Made by a program: the position numbers and the translations under genes. A stretch of DNA of 64,000 bases from assembly GCA_020186115.1 (NCBI GenBank), contig WSYJ01000143.1, forward strand, positions 62,001 to 126,000, written 5' to 3'. The notes under the pieces were generated by a model, which saw nothing but the letters and a program-made list of their open reading frames with translations, did no database searches and had not been told where the DNA came from. The DNA comes from Histomonas meleagridis. Taxonomy: Eukaryota; Parabasalia; Tritrichomonadida; Dientamoebidae. This document shows positions 9,682-17,563 of this stretch, piece after piece (the stretch's first letter is position 1; each line of letters begins with the position of its first letter).

Positions 9682-10851
9682 TCAAATTAAAACTTTTAAT
9701 TTTAAATTTATTAAATGAAGATTATTTACAACATCGATATCATTTACTTTTTGTTCTAAAATATATTTAACAAGTTCAATATTTCCTGATTCTGATGAAA
9801 ATACTAAAATATCATTTGGAAATTGTTTGAGTTGATCATGAAAATGTTGGACGAGAAATATATTCCCTTGTGCTGCAGCCTCATTCATAATATCACCATT
9901 GATTTTCATTCCTTCTTCTTGCAAAAATGATAAAATTTCATAATTATCATATAAAATACATTTCTTTGCTAATTGTTCTAATTTATCAATTTCACCTATT
10001 TTATTATCATAAAGATAATGAAAGATATCATTTCGATGGAATTCAATTGCTGCTTCATATGCACCTTCAAATGATGAATGATTTTGTTCACATAAATGAA
10101 TAATTTCAAGATTTCCACCTGCAACTGCATATTTACCTGAGTTATCTATTTTAGAACCATTCACAAGTAAATATTTAAAACATTTAACTGATCCAAAATA
10201 TGCTGCATATTTAATTAATGAAACAATTTCTTCATTAATAAATGAACATCTTTCGTAAAATGATGAAGTAAAAAATTGGTCAAAATCAAAATTTGATTGT
10301 GATGATAATTCTTGAAGTTTTTCTATTTCATCATTTCGAATTATTGTTGCAATCTCAGATGGATTATATCCTTCCATAAGATGTTTCTTATTAAGCTCCA
10401 ATTTTTTTTTTACAATTTTAAAATCATCCCCATTGGCATCAAGGTTGAGCCGATGCGCTAACATTTCTATCTCTTCTTCATTCATATCCAAAATGTTTGG
10501 AAGGTTATTATCAATCTTAGGATCAAATAAATGCTGTTCAATCATTTTGTTAATGATAAAAAATGATTCTGAAGCATTAAGTTTGGAAACATATTGAACA
10601 AAGGTATCAATGATTTTTGGTGGACTTTGGTTTGCTTCTTCTTCTGCTTGAATTAACTTCAGATATTCGAAAAATAAATCAAGTTTATTTCGTTGAGAAA
10701 GAAATGCTGAATAAATGGTGTGACAAATGACAAAATTTTTCATGCTTGGTTGAAACGATTTAAATAATTGCATCGTCTGTCCAACTGATGATTCAAGATT
10801 TTCTCCTTCCATATGATAAATAATATTTTCAAGAGTATTTAGTAATTTCAT
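9682..10851 (-). CDS. DUF3447-type ankyrin protein, head region
   Basis: 389 residues from the ATG at 10851. The frame extends further to a GTG at 10899, but a TCATT initiator ends one base before the ATG. Residues 1-150 are a helical head; from about 170 come ankyrin-like repeats with the family phrases EKLQELSSQ, YERCSFIN, KYAVAGGNLEIIHLCEQNH, and AIEFHRND. The plus-strand gene at 30188 is a clear paralogue. The last repeat (SSESGNIELVKYILEQ) leads into DIDVVN and then a stop-containing linker, after which ankyrin modules resume in the array at 8224-9681. The true protein may therefore be much longer if the linkers are spliced. DUF3447 ankyrin proteins are a large, functionally undefined trichomonad family. 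Confidence 0.8.
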   Translation of the reverse strand: MKLLNTLENIIYHMEGENLESSVGQTMQLFKSFQPSMKNFVICHTIYSAFLSQRNKLDLFFEYLKLIQAEEEANQSPPKIIDTFVQYVSKLNASESFFIINKMIEQHLFDPKIDNNLPNILDMNEEEIEMLAHRLNLDANGDDFKIVKKKLELNKKHLMEGYNPSEIATIIRNDEIEKLQELSSQSNFDFDQFFTSSFYERCSFINEEIVSLIKYAAYFGSVKCFKYLLVNGSKIDNSGKYAVAGGNLEIIHLCEQNHSSFEGAYEAAIEFHRNDIFHYLYDNKIGEIDKLEQLAKKCILYDNYEILSFLQEEGMKINGDIMNEAAAQGNIFLVQHFHDQLKQFPNDILVFSSESGNIELVKYILEQKVNDIDVVNNLHLINLKLKVLI

Positions 10852-10852
10852 G

Positions 10853-10857
10853 AATGA
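10853..10857 (-). promoter_or_regulatory. Initiator element (TCATT) of the ankyrin head gene
   Basis: Minus-strand TCATT is followed by one base and the ATG at 10851, giving a predicted leader of about 4 nt. It decides the start against the GTG further upstream. The spacer 10858-11324 holds no other feature I can support. Confidence 0.5.
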
Positions 10858-11324
10858 TTGATGTTTTGTTGGTATGGCCACGAAGCTTTGTCGGGGCACC
10901 CTGAATTTTCGGAATAATTATTTGTCACTTTTTATTTCAGGATAAATTATTTGCACAGATTCATTTTAATTCTTCCTTATTTTGTAATTGAAAAGACCTG
11001 GAAATATATATTCTCGTTGTTGTTACTGTTTATTATTGATATCATTTTACTAAGATTTCCTTTTGAATTTGAATATTTTTTCAAACTAACAGCATCTTGA
11101 GTTTTTATTCTGTTCAACTTTCTTAATGGCATAAGAAATATTTTTAGAGAATATTTTTATTCAATACATCCATTTTAAAATGATAATTAAAGCGCGAAAT
11201 TTCTTCTTTCAATATTTTGTATGAGCTTTGTCAAATTATGAAGAATTGACTGAAGCAGCCGTTTTTTAATTGAGTGAAGTGGGGCACCTCACTCACATGA
11301 TGCGCGTTCTTGTTACGACATCAA

Positions 11325-11329
11325 TCATT
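11325..11329 (+). promoter_or_regulatory. Initiator element (TCATT) of DMC1
   Basis: TCATT lies 10 nt (from +1 A) before the ATG at 11337 and supports this ATG over the upstream in-frame TTG at 11310. Confidence 0.5.
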
Positions 11330-11336
11330 TTTTTTA

Positions 11337-12347
11337 ATGAAACAACGTGTTCAAGCTCCAGATGTTGATGAGATAGATGAAATAGAGCCTACGTTTGAGT
11401 CTATTGAGAAACTTCAACAAGCAGGCATTAACATTGGCGACATTAAAAAACTTAAAGAAGCCGGTATTTGTACTATTGGTGCAGTGTTAATGGAGACACG
11501 TAAGAAACTAGCTAATGTTAAGGGCATCTCTGATGCTAAAGTTGAGAAAATTATTGCTGCTGCATCATCATTAGATTCATCATTTTCATTCATGTCAGGC
11601 AAAGATTGTTTAGCAAATCGTTCACGTGTTATCCATATTACTACAGGAAGTAGTGAACTTGATAAACTTTTAGGTGGTGGTATTGAATCGATGGCGATCA
11701 CTGAAGTTTTTGGTGAATTCCGGACAGGCAAAACACAACTATGTCATACACTTTGTGTTACATCTCAGCTTCCATTAAGTCAAGGCGGTGGTTCTGGTAA
11801 AGTTGTATACATTGATACTGAAGGGACATTTCGACCGGAACGAATTCCAATAATTGCGCAAAGGTTTGGTGTTGATCCTGATGAAGTACTTGGTAACATA
11901 TTATATGCTCGAGCATTTACACATGAGCAACAAATGCAATTAATTCTTGCGGCTGCTGCACAAATGGCTGAAGATCAATATCGCGTTTTAATCATTGATA
12001 GCGTCACTGCGCTTTTTAGAGTTGACTTTTCAGGCAGAGGTGAACTTGCTGAAAGGCAACAAACACTTGGACAAATGATGGCAGCACTTACCAAATTAGC
12101 GTCGGAGTTTAACATTGCTGTGTTCATTTCTAACCAAGTAATGGCTTCACCGGACTCCGCTTTGTTTGTTCAGGCGCCGAAACCAATAGGAGGTCATATC
12201 CTAGCGCATGCATCCACAACGAGAATGTACTTGCGCAAGGGAAAAGGCGCAGAAAGAGTCGCGAAAATTTATGACTCGCCTTCGTTGCCTGAGGCTGAGG
12301 CAACGTACGAGCTAAGTGACGCAGGAATAATCGATGTGACAAGTTGA
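11337..12347 (+). CDS. DMC1: Meiotic recombinase DMC1 (RecA/RAD51 family)
   Basis: 336 residues, the usual DMC1 length. The N-terminal helix-hairpin-helix region ([20 protein letters not shown]) is followed by the ATPase core. Walker A is GEFRTGKTQ near residue 130 and Walker B is LLIID-like ([20 protein letters not shown]). The ATP cap and C-terminal [20 protein letters not shown] are present. The ESMAITE and [17 protein letters not shown] segments fit DMC1 better than RAD51. DMC1 forms filaments on single-stranded DNA and pairs homologous chromosomes in meiosis. An intact copy here, in a lineage with no observed sexual stage, adds to the meiotic toolkit reported for trichomonads. The start is chosen from the initiator at 11325. 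Confidence 0.93.
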   Translation: MKQRVQAPDVDEIDEIEPTFESIEKLQQAGINIGDIKKLKEAGICTIGAVLMETRKKLANVKGISDAKVEKIIAAASSLDSSFSFMSGKDCLANRSRVIHITTGSSELDKLLGGGIESMAITEVFGEFRTGKTQLCHTLCVTSQLPLSQGGGSGKVVYIDTEGTFRPERIPIIAQRFGVDPDEVLGNILYARAFTHEQQMQLILAAAAQMAEDQYRVLIIDSVTALFRVDFSGRGELAERQQTLGQMMAALTKLASEFNIAVFISNQVMASPDSALFVQAPKPIGGHILAHASTTRMYLRKGKGAERVAKIYDSPSLPEAEATYELSDAGIIDVTS

Positions 12348-12886
12348 GTAATAAAACATTAAATGCATTTAACTTTCGATTTGAATTTTGGGAAATGTTC
12401 AAGATGCGAACTTTGAGCCTTTGATATAAGTTAACGAGTTTTCAATTTTCTGATATTTTTGCGCATAATTTATTTTTTGCTCACGTACGCATTAGAAAAT
12501 GTGTAAACATTTGTAAACATTTCCCTGCTGCACATATAAAGATCGATTTTATGGTATATATGAAACTTTGTAATATATTATGCAGCGCAAAGTATTTTTG
12601 GTGATATCAAGTTTAGGATATCAAATGATATAATTTGATGGTTCTTTATGTATATGTCTTAGCATTATGTATCATTTTTAAAAATAGTATATCCTAAGGC
12701 AAGAAGTAATGTGACTTTTTTCATGAATAAAAATATAAGTTGCTTTTGTATATTGACACGTGTGCTCATGTATCTTTTTCCCCAATTTCATTCCAGCATT
12801 TCAGAAATAGTTATTTCCATTGTAAAAAAATATTATTTAAATGTGATTTTTTTATAAATTATTTGTGTTCTTAACTCCAACTTCTA
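12348..12886. other. Intergenic region downstream of DMC1
   Basis: No gene is seen. Bases 12525-12591 resemble 30024-30089 (CATATAAAGA, TATGGTA, ATATGAA and GCGCAAA/GGTGCAAA blocks in the same order), which suggests an old dispersed element. Confidence 0.4.
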
Positions 12887-13136
12887 AAAAAGTTTTTTGG
12901 TTTTTAAACATTGTTGATTTTGCTTTATGAAATATAACTCCACACTTAAACACTTTTGCAAATTGTTTATCATTACATTCAGTTAAATAGTTAATGAATT
13001 ATGAAAACATTTAAGAAAAAGTTTTTTGATTTTAAACATTGTTGATTTTGCTTTATGAGATATAACTCCACACTTAAACACTTCTGCAAATTGTTTGTCA
13101 TTACATTCAGTTAAATAGTTGATGAAATATGAAAAC
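12887..13136. repeat. Tandem duplication of about 121 bp
   Basis: Copy 1 is 12887-13008 and copy 2 is 13016-13136, with a 129-bp offset. They differ at only a handful of positions (for example TTTATCATT versus TTTGTCATT). It lies between the 3' ends of two convergent genes and has no coding frame. Confidence 0.9.
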
Positions 13137-13231
13137 AAATTCACTATTAACATTATATTTTATTTTTATCATATTTATAGTTTTCGTCTGTTTAATTCTT
13201 TCTAAAAGAAGCAATTTTCGAGATATTATGT

Positions 13232-14005
13232 TCAGTCGTTTTGGTAATCAATTGTTGGCTCATCATTAAATTCGCTCTGTAGCGACAAAGAACTGTTTTC
13301 CTTTTCGCTCATATCCCATTCGAATGTCGTTTGGCTGTCATTGAATGATGTGAACGAATATTCATTGATCATTTGATCTTTGTTATCATTTGGAAAATCA
13401 TCATAAAAATTGATGTCGTGACTATTAATCGAATCTATTTCAGTACAGCTGATGCTCAGATTCGGAATATCGGTAGGAACTGGAGGATTAATAATTGGAA
13501 TAGGATATTGAATTCTTTTTGGTGTGATTATTTTCTTAAATTGAACTGGCGGCTGGAGTGGCTCTGAGTACCGCAACGTCCACTGACGTAAAATCTTGGG
13601 ATATTTTGACAAGATTGGCAAATAAGTTTCTATGTATTTCCTTACTTTAGATTTGGTTGAAAGAAAACCCATTTGTTGGAAGCTATTGTTGATGGTTGAT
13701 TTACACTTGTTGGTAATTTTCTTGAGTTGTTGTGTATTTACACAAATTAAATTTGATGCAAAATAAACTCCTGTGAGTATAGAACGTTCTTGACAATGTT
13801 CTTCATTCATGTTTACATAAGCCTTGATTTTTTCAAGTTCATCATGAAATGGATTTTGAAATTTTTCATTTCGACAAGATTTATGACTTAATTGATTTTT
13901 TAAAACGTAAAATGCATCTAAATCTGCTTGCGATAATGAATTCCACACTTCATTTGGGACATTACGGAGAATTGCTTCGTCTTTTCCGCAAAATTCAATT
14001 ATCAT
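13232..14005 (-). CDS. IBP39-like initiator-binding-domain transcription factor
   Basis: 257 residues from an ATG. Residues 15-140 resemble the trichomonad initiator-binding domain (IBD): a helical start (VPNEVWNSLSQADLDAFYVL), a middle GVYFASNLICVNTQQLKKI segment, then CKSTINNSFQQMGF, where the family has an asparagine-rich recognition region, and a closing RQWTLR. The C-terminal half is low-complexity, rich in Pro, Asn, Asp and Ser, as expected of an activation or linker region. IBP39 binds the TCAYW core-promoter element found before several genes in this window, so this gene may act on its neighbours' promoters as a general or gene-specific factor. The family assignment is from recalled motifs, not a search. 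Confidence 0.62.
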   Translation of the reverse strand: MIIEFCGKDEAILRNVPNEVWNSLSQADLDAFYVLKNQLSHKSCRNEKFQNPFHDELEKIKAYVNMNEEHCQERSILTGVYFASNLICVNTQQLKKITNKCKSTINNSFQQMGFLSTKSKVRKYIETYLPILSKYPKILRQWTLRYSEPLQPPVQFKKIITPKRIQYPIPIINPPVPTDIPNLSISCTEIDSINSHDINFYDDFPNDNKDQMINEYSFTSFNDSQTTFEWDMSEKENSSLSLQSEFNDEPTIDYQND

Positions 14006-14098
14006 TTATATTTACTTAATACGAAAAGTGACGTTTCGGTTTAAATAACCGCCTTTTTTCACTATGTCCGTTCGATACGAGCAAGTACAAAATAATTT

Positions 14099-14761
14099 TT
14101 ATTTAGAAAACTTCTTCTTTCTTGGACAATTTGCAGCAAGTTCTCCTTCGCGACAATGCGAGCATGGAGGGCCAGCATTTTCAAATAAAATAGGAGCTAC
14201 TTCTTTACATTGTTTCAACATTTTATCTGCAACATCACGAATCTCCCATTGAGCACGGTAACAACATCTGAGTGCAAAAAAGTTTTTCAATGATCTTGCA
14301 TTCATTGTTGTGATAAGTTGTGTAGTGCATGCATTTGGAAGGACAAACCTTGCATCTTCATTAGCTATTCCTTTTTTCTTTAGTCGAGCATATGAATCGT
14401 GAAGCTTCTTCATTATTAATTGATATTCTTTATCATCTTTAAGTTCTGGTGGAGTGATAAATGTAAATTTCTTTTCATTGACATATCTTTGCGATTTTAC
14501 TGAGAAAGATGCAATTCTATGTCTGGTTAATTGAGCCATACAAGCTCGTGAAATATTTGAAATACTAAATGTAAATGAAGCATGTTCAATTGGTGATTCA
14601 TGTCCTAATTTGTTTAAGTGCCGAATACTTTTTTTGATTTCATCTTGGGTCATTTTCTCTATAATTTGATCTGTTGAAAACTTTGAATAACAAAATCGTG
14701 CTGCTATTGCAATTACCTTTTCAGGCTCTGGAGTGTGAGCTATTAACTTAACTAAAGCCAT
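14099..14761 (-). CDS. thyX: Flavin-dependent thymidylate synthase ThyX
   Basis: 220 residues from the ATG at 14761; an in-frame TTG at 14791 is less likely because a TCATA initiator lies 12 nt upstream of the ATG. The ThyX signature RHRxxSxxxxSQR is exact (RHRIASFSVKSQR). Also present are ESPIEHASFTF, the ARFVLPNACTTQL active-site helix and an LRCCYRAQWEIR segment. The enzyme makes dTMP from dUMP using methylene-tetrahydrofolate, FAD and NADPH. Most eukaryotes use ThyA, so this gene is probably of bacterial or archaeal origin, and trichomonads are otherwise known for thymidine salvage. The C-terminus has a Cys-rich CSHCREGELAANC tail. The protein looks complete. Confidence 0.93.
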   Translation of the reverse strand: MALVKLIAHTPEPEKVIAIAARFCYSKFSTDQIIEKMTQDEIKKSIRHLNKLGHESPIEHASFTFSISNISRACMAQLTRHRIASFSVKSQRYVNEKKFTFITPPELKDDKEYQLIMKKLHDSYARLKKKGIANEDARFVLPNACTTQLITTMNARSLKNFFALRCCYRAQWEIRDVADKMLKQCKEVAPILFENAGPPCSHCREGELAANCPRKKKFSK

Positions 14762-14770
14762 TAGAACAAA

Positions 14771-14775
14771 TATGA
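14771..14775 (-). promoter_or_regulatory. Initiator element (TCATA) of ThyX
   Basis: Minus-strand TCATA fits TCAYW with the +1 A at 14773, giving an 11-12 nt leader before the ATG at 14761. Confidence 0.5.
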
Positions 14776-15047
14776 ATTTGGCGGGAATCAAAAATCATTT
14801 TGCGCGCTAATAAAAATAACGATCATTTTCATCTCAAAAAAATTGAACTTATTCATAATCATCCAAAAAACTCTATTTTTATCTTCAAGATTTTATTCAT
14901 ATAACTAATATTCTTTTACGTTTATTAGCGCCCAAACATTTCCTTTAAGTACCCTATAATTGGTTAGTGAATCATCAGATCGATCAAAATCGATTTTGAT
15001 TTTCTTTAATTAGAAAATAAAAATATTGGAAATATGAAATATTTACT

Positions 15048-16721
15048 TTAATGGAATGTTACAACTATTGGCGCAACAAACTTTTTGATGTTGGAAACAT
15101 CCGCAGTATTAATCAAATTGATAACAGGGAGAATTGTTGATCCCGCTTCCAATGGCAAGAACCTTATTGGGATTACTTTCTTTTGACCCTCGAAAATATA
15201 GAAGTCATCTTGAATTGGTCCATTAATCAAAAACTTTTTCGACTTTTCGATGACTAATTTAATTGGGGAGTAATCTATATTTCTTACACTTGAACGTTCG
15301 ACGATTATTTTAGCTTCGAACTCTTTTCCTTTTACTACAGTCAGAGGATAGTCGAGTGAAAACGATAGGTTGCTGTTGGAGGTTTTGACAGTTGGCAGCT
15401 TAAGTTTCAATGTGCTCTGAATTTCGTTGGCCAGAAAAGTGACACCAATTTCTCTTGTATGATTATCGAGTAATTTGAGAGCAAATGTAAGTGTTTCGCT
15501 TGGGAGAAGCTCAATAGGGAGACCTAAATCATCACATACCATGCTTGAAGATGTTTCAATTGATGTTATTGAAATTGGACTATCAACTACATTTGAAAGC
15601 GTGGTTTCAACCATAAAGAATGAGCCATTCTTCACAGAAAGAGTTGTAGTTCCACGTGGAATTGGTTGATAACAATCATCAAATAACTTAAAATCATATG
15701 AAAATGGAGATTGAAAATCAATTTCCATTTCTTTTGTGATCACACTTACTCCAGTTGATGATGTTTCGAATTCAATTTCTAAGTGGAAAGTTTCTGTAGC
15801 AGAGATATTAGAAATTACATTGTAATTTAATAATATTGATGAATATGGTTCAATTTCAGGAATGAATATAGGTTGGTTATTATAATCTACATCGTTGAAA
15901 TTGCAATTCACTAAAAAATCATCAATGTTCTTCTTTGGGTAAAAACTGACATTTAAATTGAATAGTTTTTGATCGTCGGAGATTATTTTGATGCCAAATG
16001 AATTTTGTCCAAGAATACACTTTGGAGGAATTTGGATTTCGGTTCTGCATTTAGAGGAATCTGGTAAAACATTAAGTGGTGTACAAAATTCTTTTTCAAG
16101 CATGACTTTCAAGTTTCCAAATCTCATGATAATGTATTTGACTTGTTCTCTTTGATTTTTAAATGAAATTTGCCTTTCATATTCAACGTTTTGTTCAATA
16201 TGTGGGTCAAGATTAATGTTATTTTGAACATTAACTTCTGTGGTATATTCATCATTACCAATTCCGGCTATTAACTCGTCAATTGTTAATGGATATATTA
16301 CATGTGAAAAAATGGAAAATATTAGTTTGGAATTTTTCCCGACAATTGCTTCATTTGGAGAATATTTAATTTTGAACTTTATTGGGAAAATATCTTGAAA
16401 CTCTTTTTTAACATATGATTCGAGTTCTTCAGACGTCAATTCTTTTAATTTTGAATAGTATATGTTTGGCTGTAAATTTCTAAGAATTGGTGATAATAAA
16501 ATAAAGTAATATACTGCTGCTTCATCTCTTTTGTCAAGTGACAGGCAAGTGGCTATATGTGACTTTAGAATATTGTTTAAAAGAGGATAGAAATTTGATT
16601 GGATAATATGATTAATACAATTAACTTGCGCCGTATAAGCCTGGCTAATTTGGCCTTTATCAAAAAGAGATATTGAGGTTTCTATTTCTTTTAGGAGTTC
16701 TTTTCTTGAAACTTTTTCCAT
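15048..16721 (-). CDS. TRAPPC11-like TRAPP complex subunit (C-terminal half only)
   Basis: 557 residues. Residues 1-120 are helical hairpins of the TPR/alpha-solenoid kind. From about 130 the protein is all beta, resembling stacked immunoglobulin-like domains. The final domain (a KFLINGPIQDDFYIF segment, then FLPLEAGSTILPVINL) parallels the end of human TRAPPC11, where a SGLKQIRLRILPG segment is followed by FYPLMAGYQQLPSLNI. TRAPPC11 acts in the TRAPPIII complex in early secretory traffic and autophagy. The protein is about half the usual length and lacks the N-terminal foie-gras domain, so it may be a compact parabasalid form; TRAPPC10 or TRAPPC13 are alternatives. Its start lies 47 bp from the divergent CYTH gene. 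Confidence 0.55.
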   Translation of the reverse strand: MEKVSRKELLKEIETSISLFDKGQISQAYTAQVNCINHIIQSNFYPLLNNILKSHIATCLSLDKRDEAAVYYFILLSPILRNLQPNIYYSKLKELTSEELESYVKKEFQDIFPIKFKIKYSPNEAIVGKNSKLIFSIFSHVIYPLTIDELIAGIGNDEYTTEVNVQNNINLDPHIEQNVEYERQISFKNQREQVKYIIMRFGNLKVMLEKEFCTPLNVLPDSSKCRTEIQIPPKCILGQNSFGIKIISDDQKLFNLNVSFYPKKNIDDFLVNCNFNDVDYNNQPIFIPEIEPYSSILLNYNVISNISATETFHLEIEFETSSTGVSVITKEMEIDFQSPFSYDFKLFDDCYQPIPRGTTTLSVKNGSFFMVETTLSNVVDSPISITSIETSSSMVCDDLGLPIELLPSETLTFALKLLDNHTREIGVTFLANEIQSTLKLKLPTVKTSNSNLSFSLDYPLTVVKGKEFEAKIIVERSSVRNIDYSPIKLVIEKSKKFLINGPIQDDFYIFEGQKKVIPIRFLPLEAGSTILPVINLINTADVSNIKKFVAPIVVTFH

Positions 16722-16768
16722 TTGCCACTTTTGATATTTTTGGGGTGCTCCAAAAGTTCAGCCAAAAA

Positions 16769-17383
16769 ATGCAAGTTCCAAAACTTGAAAAAATTATTGT
16801 TGATTCAAATACATATTCTACAGTTATACAAAGTTTAAATGATAAATTAATTGGGACTGTTGAGTTTCAATATTTTTATTATGATACAGAAGATCGTCAA
16901 CTTATGAACAATAATAAAATTGCTCGACTTCGTTCAATTCAATCTCAGAATTTTCCTCCCCAATGGGAGTTCAGATTCAAATCAAAGCTAAATACATCTT
17001 ATGTAGCATCAGCAATTTTATCAGCAGATGAAATTACTGGTATTTTTAATAATCCATCTCAATTTTTTAAGTATAACATACTCCCAAAGTCAATAAGTTC
17101 CAAATTGAATTTATATAAAAATTCACAATTTTGTCAAATTGGAGAATTTCGTGTGATCAAAAGATTATTTACAATTGATGAAATCTTACTAAAAGCCGAT
17201 GAAGCCATTTTCCCAAGCGGTGATTCATTCTTTGAATTAAGTTATGAATCACCTGATTTATACTCAGTTAAAGAAAAGATCAAATCCATTCTTAATTCAC
17301 TTCATGCACATTATTCCTTCTCTACGTTATCAAAGTTTTCTCGAATGAACCAAGTAATCAGTGAAAACAGGTCTAAAAAATAA
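16769..17383 (+). CDS. CYTH / triphosphate tunnel metalloenzyme-like protein
   Basis: 204 residues from the ATG at 16769; upstream in-frame codons overlap the neighbouring gene and include no other ATG. The order of blocks fits the CYTH fold: an N-terminal strand (LEKIIVDSN), a QYFYYDTEDRQL segment, an arginine-rich IARLRSI strand, WEFRFKSK, a DEAIFPSGDSFFELSYES strand pair, and a C-terminal SFSTLSKFSRM helix like that of plant TTM3. Family members hydrolyse inorganic or nucleoside triphosphates with metal ions. The hallmark ExExK at the N-terminus appears degenerate (KLEKI), so activity is doubtful. It shares a 47-bp divergent promoter with the TRAPPC11-like gene. Confidence 0.6.
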   Translation: MQVPKLEKIIVDSNTYSTVIQSLNDKLIGTVEFQYFYYDTEDRQLMNNNKIARLRSIQSQNFPPQWEFRFKSKLNTSYVASAILSADEITGIFNNPSQFFKYNILPKSISSKLNLYKNSQFCQIGEFRVIKRLFTIDEILLKADEAIFPSGDSFFELSYESPDLYSVKEKIKSILNSLHAHYSFSTLSKFSRMNQVISENRSKK

Positions 17384-17563
17384 TTATGAATAACACAAAC
17401 ATTGTTTTGTTTTGACATAATTATAAAATTCTGGTTAGTTCTTGTTTTCTGTTTAATTAAGGATGCTTTAATTGATTTATTTTTGGATAAATAAAGCTAT
17501 TTGTTTTTTGGTAATTTCACAGTCATTGTTAATTTTTTTTCAATAGTTGAAATACGTTATTTT

